DNA of 64,000 nucleotides from Stentor roeselii (lineage: Eukaryota > Ciliophora > Heterotrichea > Heterotrichida > Stentoridae), in the NCBI GenBank assembly GCA_006503475.1, contig RSEH01000104.1, positions 62,001 through 126,000 on the forward strand, written 5' to 3'. The translations under genes and the position numbers were made by a program. Shown here one piece after another: positions 28,301-34,918 of this stretch (positions within the stretch are counted from its first letter, which is position 1; the number at the start of each line of letters is the position of its first letter). The notes beneath the pieces were generated by a model. It was not told where the DNA came from. It worked only from the letters and a program-made list of their open reading frames with translations, and made no database searches.

Positions 28301-28420
28301 AAGGCCTGGGGTCAGTTTCAGGTCTTCTCTGAAGTATCCTGTGTTTGCCTTCACTTTTACTGAAGTTGAGATTGACTGCCCGATGGCGAGTCTTTCAAGG
28401 TCAAGACGATTATTTTCCAT
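25325..28420 (-). CDS. Divergent kinesin-like protein (1031 aa)
   Basis: Residues ~15-375 align to a kinesin motor: P-loop GTSESGKS (93-100, usually GQTGSGKT), a switch II position reading FVDTPGMEKL instead of VDLAGSE, and an end typical of kinesins (NRGLLTLAEVITGLA, YEDSVLTKLLKEVLGG). Switch I, normally NxxSSRSH, is replaced by RPKTSS. The Walker lysine is kept but both switches are altered, so ATP turnover may be weak or absent. Residues ~380-1010 are a long coiled coil broken near 790-830. Probably a microtubule-associated protein of cilia or cortex; the subfamily is unclear. Confidence 0.85.
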   Translation of the reverse strand: MENNRLDLERLAIGQSISTSVKVKANTGYFREDLKLTPGLVSLLDVNNRAQMTYPCDKVFESSSTIYKVFEGTCMSLVNAVMQGVNIGVIAFGTSESGKSYVIEGDGSDPGIISYFVKAVFESLDEKKYRSSATRNTGGNSQIFNFSVRMQYIEIFDEDISDLLAQSNPEIRGSVQVDPDEWDGVSVSNCTWLSCESAHHLLDAFTLARRNRTQEANEFGLIRPKTSSLLMIDVLQETIDAASNEKNLVLARIHFVDTPGMEKLNDDPEVLRIQEGNSMNRGLLTLAEVITGLARDPRTFFGYEDSVLTKLLKEVLGGNCMTLALFCLQNGDIKNSELVLEYMKQVQKIQNFPVVNDSLHIGLIRRLRAELIYLNGQLSLHGPGSVEAYSSHISELEKQLNDNNLEKLKFIEQRSQLAERIKELKESYNLIVKEKVDLVSQLIDSQEENIIISKALIEMKIENNQLVQKREMNEVDIKDKVLYAESQVLEANIEKEKALKAINEMQSKDRKILEDKRELEIEFVALKKNYLQVKDELKLANETNETLSLEILNIVNSNKALTGDSNSLANQQVNLKSLNATLQVDNASLKKKVLELEKQVYGCNLEIERLKSEVTRFQINADVLQIDSQAKKVAGDKALLKKSHHLDKAADEKIKGFEGQADRLLIENQSAHADTVAVTRQLKIAQRKVQQLEELLQDLQGSEARLLQDNQKMQAQLDELRSSFRTKLLQTSNESSDAKLKQAREELVKTYSSHEAELIQKLKEEQELSHSQQRIIRGLRVYSRNLKHLAEDWAPLGQDPPEILVSPPPVLLEEDQPLSSKGLSYEMQRLRTQNDDLQQEVKKLKTQMVLMGEGYMASPAAQERIWNEIEMLKSAKGSRPGSSDVEVLRKERNQLREENRKLHQDVRELKVRTGRSLNDGGGEVDVLRRRVNELEGLLNGPATSANAKNLQQKIFYLEDVLRKVEKERSELSVRATMAEEQLKNLQEHMNNSLQNSQKKINEYKKLIQQLKGGRSVDAIGGQSESYRPSYY

Positions 28421-28439
28421 TTATTAAAAGTGGACTGTT

Positions 28440-28533
28440 GGACACTGGACGTCGCTTCGCTCCGAACAGGTGTCCTTTGTTCTGTCAGTATTGTCCCCCG
28501 AGATGGAAAAGCCGTCTCGGTCCTAATACTGAC
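28440..28533 (+). ncRNA. Structured GC-richer element; candidate ncRNA
   Basis: Two hairpins stand out from the AT-rich surroundings. Hairpin 1 is 28440-28475: GGACAC pairs with GTGTCC, with an inner TTCG/CGAA stem. Hairpin 2 is 28484-28533: GTCAGTATT pairs with AATACTGAC (9 bp), enclosing CCGAGATGG/CCGTCTCGG (9 bp, loop AAAAG). The single non-Watson-Crick pair is a U-G wobble when read on the + strand but a C-A mismatch on the minus strand, so a + strand RNA is favoured. T-runs at about 28564-28580 could end a Pol III transcript. It lies 20 bp from the kinesin-like start. Identity unknown; it could also be a cruciform or 5' UTR structure. Confidence 0.5.
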
Positions 28534-29381
28534 ATTACCATTAAAAGATTTTATTAAGACTTCATTTTTTTGAGATTTTTTTTGGATTTGGATTGGATTT
28601 GAATTGGATTTGGATTGGATTTGATTATATGATGAAGCTTTAGAGATTTATTTAGAGTTTTATCAGGATTTAGATTAATTGGATTGGTGAGGATTATTTG
28701 GAGGAATTTTTAGAATTTTAGAGATTTATTGTTGGGGATTAAATACGCTTCTGGATTTTGAATTGGATTAAGAGGATGAGGGAATGTGGGAAAATTTTGC
28801 TTTAACAGAGAACTCACGTAGATCGGACATTTTTTTAATCTAGCAATTTTTTGCCGTTTTTCTTTTAACGTAAGGCGTTTCATTCTTCGTTTTGAAGACA
28901 GTAGTAGGGTCAATACAAAGCAATAAAGCAACTGCCCTCAGTGACTTTATGTTAAGAAATTTTTGAATTCAGTTAAAAATTCAGCATAAAATTTTCTCCT
29001 ATCAGAAATGTTTCAAGATACCTAAAATTCATTTGATAATTAACTTCAATGGTTGTTCTAGCCATTTTGCGCTTTCTTCATATATTCCTTTGAATTTCCG
29101 CATTTATTCTCTTACGATTCAATCTGTTATTCATTAGTTAATGGTAATAAATCTTTAAGAGAGTTACTGAAATTCAGTCTGCAAATGTAAGATCTTAATA
29201 TAGGTAAAGTTTTTTCGTAGTTTAATAACAAACTCTGAAATTTTCTCTTAAAGGTCATTAATTTTTTCAACGCACTACAGTCTTCAAACCATAAAAAAGT
29301 TTAGTTTAGCAAGGCAAGTCCTTCCAAAGCATTTTAAATTTAATTCCTGATAAACACCTTCTAGTCTAACGATTAACTAGT
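28534..29381. other. Intergenic AT-rich DNA
   Basis: 28570-28720 is a G/T-rich tract of TTGGATT-type repeats. A 73-codon minus frame (28710-28931) has a basic patch (KRLTLKEKRQKIARLKK) but no other support. The rest is plain AT-rich sequence with no RNA recognised. Confidence 0.4.
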
Positions 29382-29711
29382 CTAAAAAGAGTTTGACTCA
29401 TCATTCTTGATTAAAATGTAAGAATGAGATCTTTGATGCCGAATCAACACGCATTTGTTTCTGAATTGCTTGTCGCAAAGAGAACATTTGAAAGGTTTGA
29501 TATTGAGATGTATATACTTATGCTCTTTCATGCTTTCTTCACTAACAAATATCCGACCGCATGTGGGACACTCCGATTTTCGTACCTTGAGATGGTTGAT
29601 TTCGATGTGCCTCAACAGGTTGTATTTAGTTGCATACTCCTTGTTACAATCCGGATACAAGCAGCAGTATAAGCGGAAGGAAAAAAGTTGAGTCTGAGTC
29701 TTGTCTTTCAT
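29382..29711 (-). CDS. Three-finger C2H2 zinc-finger protein (copy A)
   Basis: 109 aa made almost wholly of three C2H2 fingers. Finger 1 has a C-x4-C pair (CLYPDC) with an H-x4-H pair ending HIEINH; finger 2 is CPTCGRIF...HKYIH; finger 3 is CSLCDKQF...HQRSH. Linkers are short and TFIIIA-like. Probably a nucleic-acid-binding regulator. It is a paralogue of the gene at 30436-30753, same strand, sharing the pattern KYNLLRHxxINHLK and MKEHKYIH. Confidence 0.8.
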   Translation of the reverse strand: MKDKTQTQLFSFRLYCCLYPDCNKEYATKYNLLRHIEINHLKVRKSECPTCGRIFVSEESMKEHKYIHLNIKPFKCSLCDKQFRNKCVLIRHQRSHSYILIKNDESNSF

Positions 29712-30435
29712 TTTTATGAACTTGCTACAATGGAATATTCAAAGATTTTATTACTTTTCTGGAAAGTATTAGGATATTAAGAATCTCTATATTAAAAATA
29801 ATTCAGTTTCAACAAAAAATACAAGAGATTTGATTTTCAGTTAAAGAATTTTTAGGAAATTTAGAAATGTATCAAAAGATTAATTTTGTAGTTATGATGA
29901 TTTCCAGATTTAAAGTATTCAATGGGTTAATCATCAAATAGCGCCAAAAGATTAAATTGAGAAAAGAAAATGTTTTCGTTTAGAACTTGGGTTCAAAATC
30001 TCAATTTAATGAATAGTTTTTAAAAAATATTGAATTGTTTCAATTTGGCAATTATCTTATATTTCTTTAAGATTTTGTTTAGAATTATTCCATAGAGAAA
30101 TAGTGTTTTCTGATTAAAATCTTATAACTTAAAGATAGTTAGTAAATCAAGGTGAGTTCAATTGAATTTACTATAAAATTATAGATTCGATAAAGAGAGA
30201 AGTTGAAATTTGCATAAATTCAAAAGTTTCGATAAAGACAGGTCAAGGGCTTGAACCTGGGCATCTACAAATCAATACAAACAAAATTCATCCTTATTAT
30301 ATAAAAACCCATTTTACAAGAGGTCAGGTTATCACGTGCAATAAAACCTGATAAAGCTATTCAATAGAGACTTAAATATTGAAAATTTTCTCTAAACTCA
30401 TTCAACTTGAAGAAAATTAAGAATTTAAGTAAAAT
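29712..30435. other. Intergenic AT-rich DNA between zinc-finger paralogues
   Basis: No frame of note. One hairpin has TCAGGTT (30324-30330) pairing with AACCTGA (30345-30351) around a CACGTG-bearing loop. A tRNA B-box-like GGTTCAAGCC occurs on the minus strand near 30245-30256 but no tRNA can be folded around it. Confidence 0.4.
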
Positions 30436-30753
30436 TTAATTCTCTTTATTGAGAGCTTTGCTTAAGTCCTGATAAGATTCGAACATATGAGACCTTTTAT
30501 GTCTCACAAGCATGCACTTGTTCCTAAATCGCTTTCCGCATGTACATGCGAAAGGCTTGACTTTCATATGAATATACTTGTGCTCTTTCAAGTTATCAAT
30601 ACTCACGAATTCTCTTCCGCAGATCTGGCATTTCCCTGCTTTAGTCTTGAGGTGATTGATCTTATAATGTCTGACCAGATTGTATTTTGACTTGTATTCC
30701 TTTAAACATCCGTTGTAGGCACAACAGAAGATCTGAATGTTGAATGATTCCAT
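30436..30753 (-). CDS. Three-finger C2H2 zinc-finger protein (copy B)
   Basis: 105 aa, same layout as the gene at 29382-29711: finger 1 CAYNGC...HYKINH, finger 2 CQICGREF...HKYIH, finger 3 FACTCGKRFRNKC...HKRSH. In finger 3 the cysteine pair is C-x-C rather than C-x2-C, a one-residue deletion that should disturb zinc binding. Product of a tandem duplication, now diverged. Target unknown. Confidence 0.78.
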   Translation of the reverse strand: MESFNIQIFCCAYNGCLKEYKSKYNLVRHYKINHLKTKAGKCQICGREFVSIDNLKEHKYIHMKVKPFACTCGKRFRNKCMLVRHKRSHMFESYQDLSKALNKEN

Positions 30754-31130
30754 TACCTGATAGATTTAGTTTTATAAGCAAATAATTTCATTAAGATTAC
30801 TATTTAGGGGAAATACTGGGAAATACTGTCCACAATTTGTCTCGTTGTGGATTTAGGTTTACGATGTTTTCTGCTAAGAATATACGAAAATTAATTAAAA
30901 AAACAAGAAATAGGTGAAGTAAAGAACACCACTGGTGTTTTTATTGAATTTTAGAAAGTTAAAATGCCTATTCTAGATATTTCTTAAAAAAGTTAGTTTT
31001 GTAAATTATTTAAATATATTCTTTAAACTAAATACTTTGTAAATTGAAAATTCTTCAAAGAAGGTATAGAGAAGAATCGATTGTTTCTTTGAATATAAAA
31101 TGAATTATAAAAAGTTTTAAACAAATATTT
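30754..31130. other. Intergenic with two short hairpins
   Basis: TCCACAA (30829-30835) pairs with TTGTGGA (30845-30851). AACACCA (30924-30930) pairs with TGGTGTT (30932-30938), followed by T's, like a small terminator. No frame of note. Function unknown. Confidence 0.35.
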
Positions 31131-31184
31131 TCTAATCATTCTCCAGGTTTAGCATAATTTTTGAAAAACCTTTCACTTGATTAT
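31131..31184 (-). promoter_or_regulatory. SECIS element of GPX copy 1
   Basis: Read on the minus strand: helix I TAATCA/TGATTA (31178-31183 with 31133-31138), core GTGA (31173-31176) opposite GGAG (31141-31144), helix II AGGTTT/AAACCT (31166-31171 with 31145-31150), and a loop holding the conserved AA 10 nt after the core UGA. This is the form of a eukaryotic selenocysteine insertion element (UGA/GA quartet, apical AA). It starts 5 nt after the stop codon. Confidence 0.82.
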
Positions 31185-31188
31185 TGTT

Positions 31189-31695
31189 TTATAACAGTTC
31201 TTGAATCCTTTCACTCAAACTTAAAGGCCAAACTTTTGGTTCGAAGTACTCGATTTTTTCTGCATCTCGACTGACTAGAAACTTTCCAAAGTTCCAAGTT
31301 ATCCTATTTCCACTCAAGCTGCTTTTTTCCTTGAGAAACTTGAAAAGTTCTGATATTTCCTTACCATTTACATTCACTTTTGAATAAACCGGGAAAGGGA
31401 CTTGAAGACTTTTTACATAATTTTGGATTTCTTCATCTGTTCCTGGCTCTTGACCACCGAACTGATTACAAGGAAAGGCCAAGATTTGAAATCCTTTAGG
31501 ACTGAGAAGATGATGCATTTGGATGAGTTCTGAGTACGATCTTTGAGTTTTTCCTCATTTGGATGCCACATTAGTGATAAGCAAAACTTTTCCAATGAAT
31601 GAAGAAAGTTGTTTCTGCTCACTATTGGCGAGTTTTAGCTGAATATTATAAAAACTTGAAATACATCTGCCTAAAGCCTCGGCAGATCTTATCAT
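31189..31695 (-). CDS. GPX: Selenocysteine glutathione peroxidase, GPX4-like (copy 1)
   Basis: Read through one in-frame TGA (31555-31557), this is a complete 168-aa glutathione peroxidase, the usual length of GPX4-type enzymes. The TGA is residue 47 in TNVASK-U-GKTQRSY, exactly the catalytic selenocysteine site (VNVASQ-U-GKT in animals). The rest of the catalytic tetrad is present: Gln in FPCNQFGGQEPG, and Trp and Asn in TWNFGKFLV. It reduces hydrogen or lipid peroxides with thiols. Start chosen at ATG 31693-31695. A SECIS-like hairpin follows the stop by 5 nt. A paralogue lies next upstream in the same orientation. Confidence 0.9.
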
Positions 31696-31836
31696 TAATT
31701 ATATTAAAGAATTCATTAATATTAAAAATGATCTAATTTATTCCAAACTAAAATTGCTTAAAAATCATTAAATCAATGAAAACCCATCAAATTCCTCTAA
31801 AATAAGAAAAAAAAAATCCAACAACTAAACTTAAAT

Positions 31837-31890
31837 AACATTAATTCTCCAGTCTTGCCCTAGTTTGAACAAGACCATCACTCGAATATT
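31837..31890 (-). promoter_or_regulatory. SECIS element of GPX copy 2
   Basis: Read on the minus strand: helix I AATATT/AATGTT (31885-31890 with 31837-31842, one wobble), core GTGA (31878-31881) opposite GGAG (31847-31850), helix II GTCTTG/CAAGAC (31870-31875 with 31852-31857), and loop AA 11 nt after the core UGA. Core bases equal those of the copy-1 element while both stems differ in sequence but keep pairing. It starts 3 nt after the stop codon. Confidence 0.82.
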
Positions 31891-31893
31891 GTC

Positions 31894-32394
31894 TTATAAA
31901 ATTTTCCTGATTTTATCCTTGATATCCAAAGGCATGACAGTGGGTCCGAAGTACTCAACTGACTTTTCTTCTCTTCCAATAAGAAACTTTCCAAAATTCC
32001 ATCCGATACTTGATCCCTTCAGTGAACTATTGACTCTCAAGTACTTAAAAAGTTCGCAGGCATTATTTCCATTAACTTCAACCTTTGAAAATACAGGGAA
32101 ATTCCCTCCTTTTTGCCTTACAAAGTTTAAAATTTCTTCATCTTTTCCAGGCTCCTGATTCATGAACTGGTTGCAAGGAAATGCAAGGATTTGAAAACCT
32201 TTTGACTCGAATTCTTTTTCTAGTTGGATAAAATCTGAGTAAGAACGGTTGGTTAGACCTCAGTGAGATGCGACGTTTGTTATCAGCATCACTTTTTCTG
32301 AATATGTTTTAAGTAATGAGGTACCTCCTCCGATTTGGATTACTGGAATCGTGTAGATTGACTTGAAGGAAGTCGAGCATCGCGCCCCTCCCAT
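31894..32394 (-). CDS. GPX: Selenocysteine glutathione peroxidase, GPX4-like (copy 2)
   Basis: A 166-aa glutathione peroxidase interrupted only by TGA at 32260-32262, residue 45 in TNVASH-U-GLTNRSY, the catalytic selenocysteine position. Gln of FPCNQFMNQEPG and the Trp/Asn of GWNFGKFLI complete the tetrad. Start is ATG 32392-32394 (MGGARCSTSF), leaving a short N-terminus without a convincing targeting signal. It is a diverged tandem paralogue of copy 1 with its own SECIS 3 nt beyond the stop. Predicted role: peroxide or lipid-hydroperoxide reduction. Confidence 0.9.
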
Positions 32395-33044
32395 TATTAT
32401 TTAAGGAATTACTGAAGTTTTACTGAATATTTAGAATTTTTAGGAAAGATGAGAGTTGTTGAGGATAATTTAGGAAAATAGTTTTGGATTGATAGATTCA
32501 GAATTTTATTTTTTATTATTAGAATTTGAGTGATTTCATATGTTTAGTTCTAAAGATATTTCTTAAGGTAAAAAAATTATATTTCTCTTCTACTAAATGG
32601 GTGAAAATAGGCAGAAGTAATTCAATTATTCTGAAATATAAATCATCTGGTTTGTATAAAAAATCAAGAATTCTGAAAGGGATACTTTAGTTTAAATAAT
32701 ATTGTATTGTAAATCAATAGATTAAATTTATGAGGCATGTAGACTGATAAACATTCTTTTTCTTCTTGAGAATTTAACCCTTACTCAATTTAGAAACTAT
32801 TGCATACCTAACCAAAAGCAGGATTGTCAATCAAGTCCTAAGCATCTCAAATATAAAAAAAAAACATAAATTCTAATAAACCATTCTAAATCTAAACCTC
32901 AAACAAATCCAAACTATCCCAAACTAAACCTTAAAACAATCATCCTTTAAATCCAAAAAAACCTCTAAACATCCAAAATCCTCCAAAAATCCAAATCCAA
33001 ACATTCCCAAAACTTAAAATCCCAAAGGCTTAAACCCTATTAAA
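32395..33044. other. Intergenic; A/C-rich leader before START gene
   Basis: 650 bp without a gene. 32400-32800 is plain AT-rich. 32860-33030 is strongly A/C-rich and G-poor with many AATCC and AAACC units, ending at the START-domain ATG. No RNA or hairpin recognised. Confidence 0.45.
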
Positions 33045-33650
33045 ATGGAAGGCCAGTATCATAGTGAAGCTGAAAGAGTCGCTGAAAGTTCAATCAACGA
33101 CTTCCTCTCCCTCCTATCCCGAACGGACTGGGACGACCTCGGAGAGCGTGACGGTGTCCACGGTTTCCAGAAGAGCATTGACGGTCGAACGACAATAAAA
33201 GCCTTCGGAGTTTTAGAATTTCCAGCAGAGAGCATTTGCAACTATTTACTTGACAACAGCAACAAAAAGAACTGGGACAAGATGTTGATAGAGTCAAAAA
33301 TTTTACATAATTTTGGAAATGTTCGAATTATTCACGAGTCTTTCTCAGCTCCTTGGCCTGTCAGCGGGCGAGACTTCGTCTTCGCCTTGAAGTGGATGGA
33401 CCGCGGGGAGGACATTTTGATGGTCGCCAAGAGCATCGACATCGGAGTCGCTGTGCCCAGAGGAGTCGTCAGGGGAGAAGTGCTCAACAGCGGCTTTCTT
33501 ATTAAAAAACTCACACCGACCTCCAGTGAAGTCACTTATTCAGTCTGCATCGACTTGAAAGGAATGATTCCTAATATGCTTGTCAATCAGATGGCAAAAA
33601 ATCAAGTTGGAAATCTTGCGAAAATCAAAAAAGCTATGCAAAGGTCTTAG
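33045..33650 (+). CDS. START-domain lipid-transfer protein
   Basis: 201 aa, the size of a lone START domain. Typical features are the GVHGFQKSIDGRTTIKAFGVLEF opening, NWDKMLIESKILHNF, the APWPVSGRDFVF block (the START W-P-x-x-x-R-D motif), and a C-terminal helix MIPNMLVNQMAKNQVGNL that closes the lipid cavity. START proteins bind phospholipids, sterols or ceramide in a hydrophobic pocket. It has no membrane anchor or extra domain, so it is like soluble PCTP/STARD2-type members. Ligand unknown. Confidence 0.9.
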   Translation: MEGQYHSEAERVAESSINDFLSLLSRTDWDDLGERDGVHGFQKSIDGRTTIKAFGVLEFPAESICNYLLDNSNKKNWDKMLIESKILHNFGNVRIIHESFSAPWPVSGRDFVFALKWMDRGEDILMVAKSIDIGVAVPRGVVRGEVLNSGFLIKKLTPTSSEVTYSVCIDLKGMIPNMLVNQMAKNQVGNLAKIKKAMQRS

Positions 33651-33764
33651 TTATTGGATAATTAATTCAAAAAACAATGAAAGGTTAGACTTTTTTGAAT
33701 ATTTCGAATATTTAGTAAATAGAATGGTTTTAGGTTGAAAAAGGGACTGGTTATAATAACTGGA

Positions 33765-34208
33765 ATGTCTATTAAATGCTGGACTCCGGACTCGCAGGGT
33801 GTTGATGAGGCTCCTCTCATTTCTTACACTACTGAAATATTAAGAAAATCACGGAAAAAACTACAGAAAACTCGGACTTCGGCTTGCTTTGAAATACTTC
33901 CAAAACTCTTTCAAGTACCGATAGTCAAGAATTCCACAGTGATTAAATTGATTAAACCTGAAACCGCCTCTAAGTTGATACCTTTGAGGATCAACCCTTA
34001 TTTGAACTGCAGGCCTCAGGAAAAAACTAAGGCTAAAGAGAGAGTGAGGAATAAAAGTAAAGATACTCTTCATATGAATTTCATTAATGTCGCTCCTTTC
34101 AGTAATCCTATGGTCAGGATACGGAAAAAAACTCAGGGAAAAATTAGATTTGCGTCTTTATCGAATTCTTTTATTGCGCCCAGTCGAAGAGAATTGGTTG
34201 ACTGCTAA
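33765..34208 (+). CDS. Hypothetical basic protein (147 aa)
   Basis: The frame is open from 33735, but the first ATG is at 33765 (MSIKCWTPDSQ). The protein is basic, with a Lys/Arg-rich centre (QEKTKAKERVRNKSK) and no recognised motif. It ends in TAA and follows the START gene on the same strand. Function unknown. Confidence 0.5.
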   Translation: MSIKCWTPDSQGVDEAPLISYTTEILRKSRKKLQKTRTSACFEILPKLFQVPIVKNSTVIKLIKPETASKLIPLRINPYLNCRPQEKTKAKERVRNKSKDTLHMNFINVAPFSNPMVRIRKKTQGKIRFASLSNSFIAPSRRELVDC

Positions 34209-34470
34209 GATAAGTAAACGGGTTAAATGGGTGTTAGAAGGATTAGAAGAGGGATTTGAAATCTGATATTTGGTTGAGGTACTTTCTTTACTGTTTTAAT
34301 TTAATTAAAGGTGGAAAATCAGGATTTTAATTGCATCGAGGTTCATCAATTTTATAAAACCAAGGTCATTCAATATAAGAAAATTTTCAAACCTAAATAA
34401 ATCTGATTAAAATTACCAAAAAAATTAAACTAAATGAGTATCTTCCAAATTTTCATTTAAAATTACTGAA

Positions 34471-34908
34471 TTATCCTATTAAAAGACTAATTCTCTTCGC
34501 CCTTGTCTTCAATCTATCCTCTTCCACAATAAATTTATCAAGATCCTTCATACTACCATGTTCATCCCTTCTATTATTTTTACCAGAGGCGGCAGAATTT
34601 TTCATTTTTTTTAGTTTCTTATCATTTTTAAACTTTCTCGTCTTCCCTCTTCTAAAAAATTCCACTAAAACCTTTTCCTTCAAATTCCTCTTATCCTTTT
34701 CCCTCTTCCCTTCCTTCAAGCCCCATCGATATTGCACATCAAAAATAACCTTCTGAAAAAACCCTTCAAATTTCAAATCAACAGGAGAAAAGCTCCTCTG
34801 ACTAACTTGAGTACTTTCTTCACTTTTCCTAATCAAAACTTCGTCCCTTCTATCAATCCTAAAGTCTTTATAATCTAAAAGCGCCTGAGACCGAGAATGC
34901 ATTTGCAT
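34471..34908 (-). CDS. Hypothetical very basic protein (145 aa)
   Basis: Starts MQMHSRSQALLDYKDF; about a third of the residues are Lys or Arg (RRGKTRKFKNDKKLKKMK), mostly disordered, with a possible helix at the end. No family recognised. It follows the LRR/IQ gene on the same strand with only 10 bp between stop and start. Confidence 0.6.
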   Translation of the reverse strand: MQMHSRSQALLDYKDFRIDRRDEVLIRKSEESTQVSQRSFSPVDLKFEGFFQKVIFDVQYRWGLKEGKREKDKRNLKEKVLVEFFRRGKTRKFKNDKKLKKMKNSAASGKNNRRDEHGSMKDLDKFIVEEDRLKTRAKRISLLIG

Positions 34909-34918
34909 CTAAAATTTA

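Noticed and set aside
28710-28931. 73-codon minus-strand frame with a basic patch
   Set aside because: No motif beyond Lys/Arg content and poor composition; kept only as a note in the spacer entry.
30235-30275. tRNA suggested by a GGTTCAAGCC B-box-like sequence on the minus strand
   Set aside because: The T-stem has a mismatch, and no acceptor stem, D-arm or anticodon arm can be paired around it.
31555-32262. Reading the two GPX TGA codons as Trp (Blepharisma-type code)
   Set aside because: Trp is written TGG throughout, TGA ends PRP4 and other genes, and both TGAs fall on the Sec site with SECIS hairpins after the stops.
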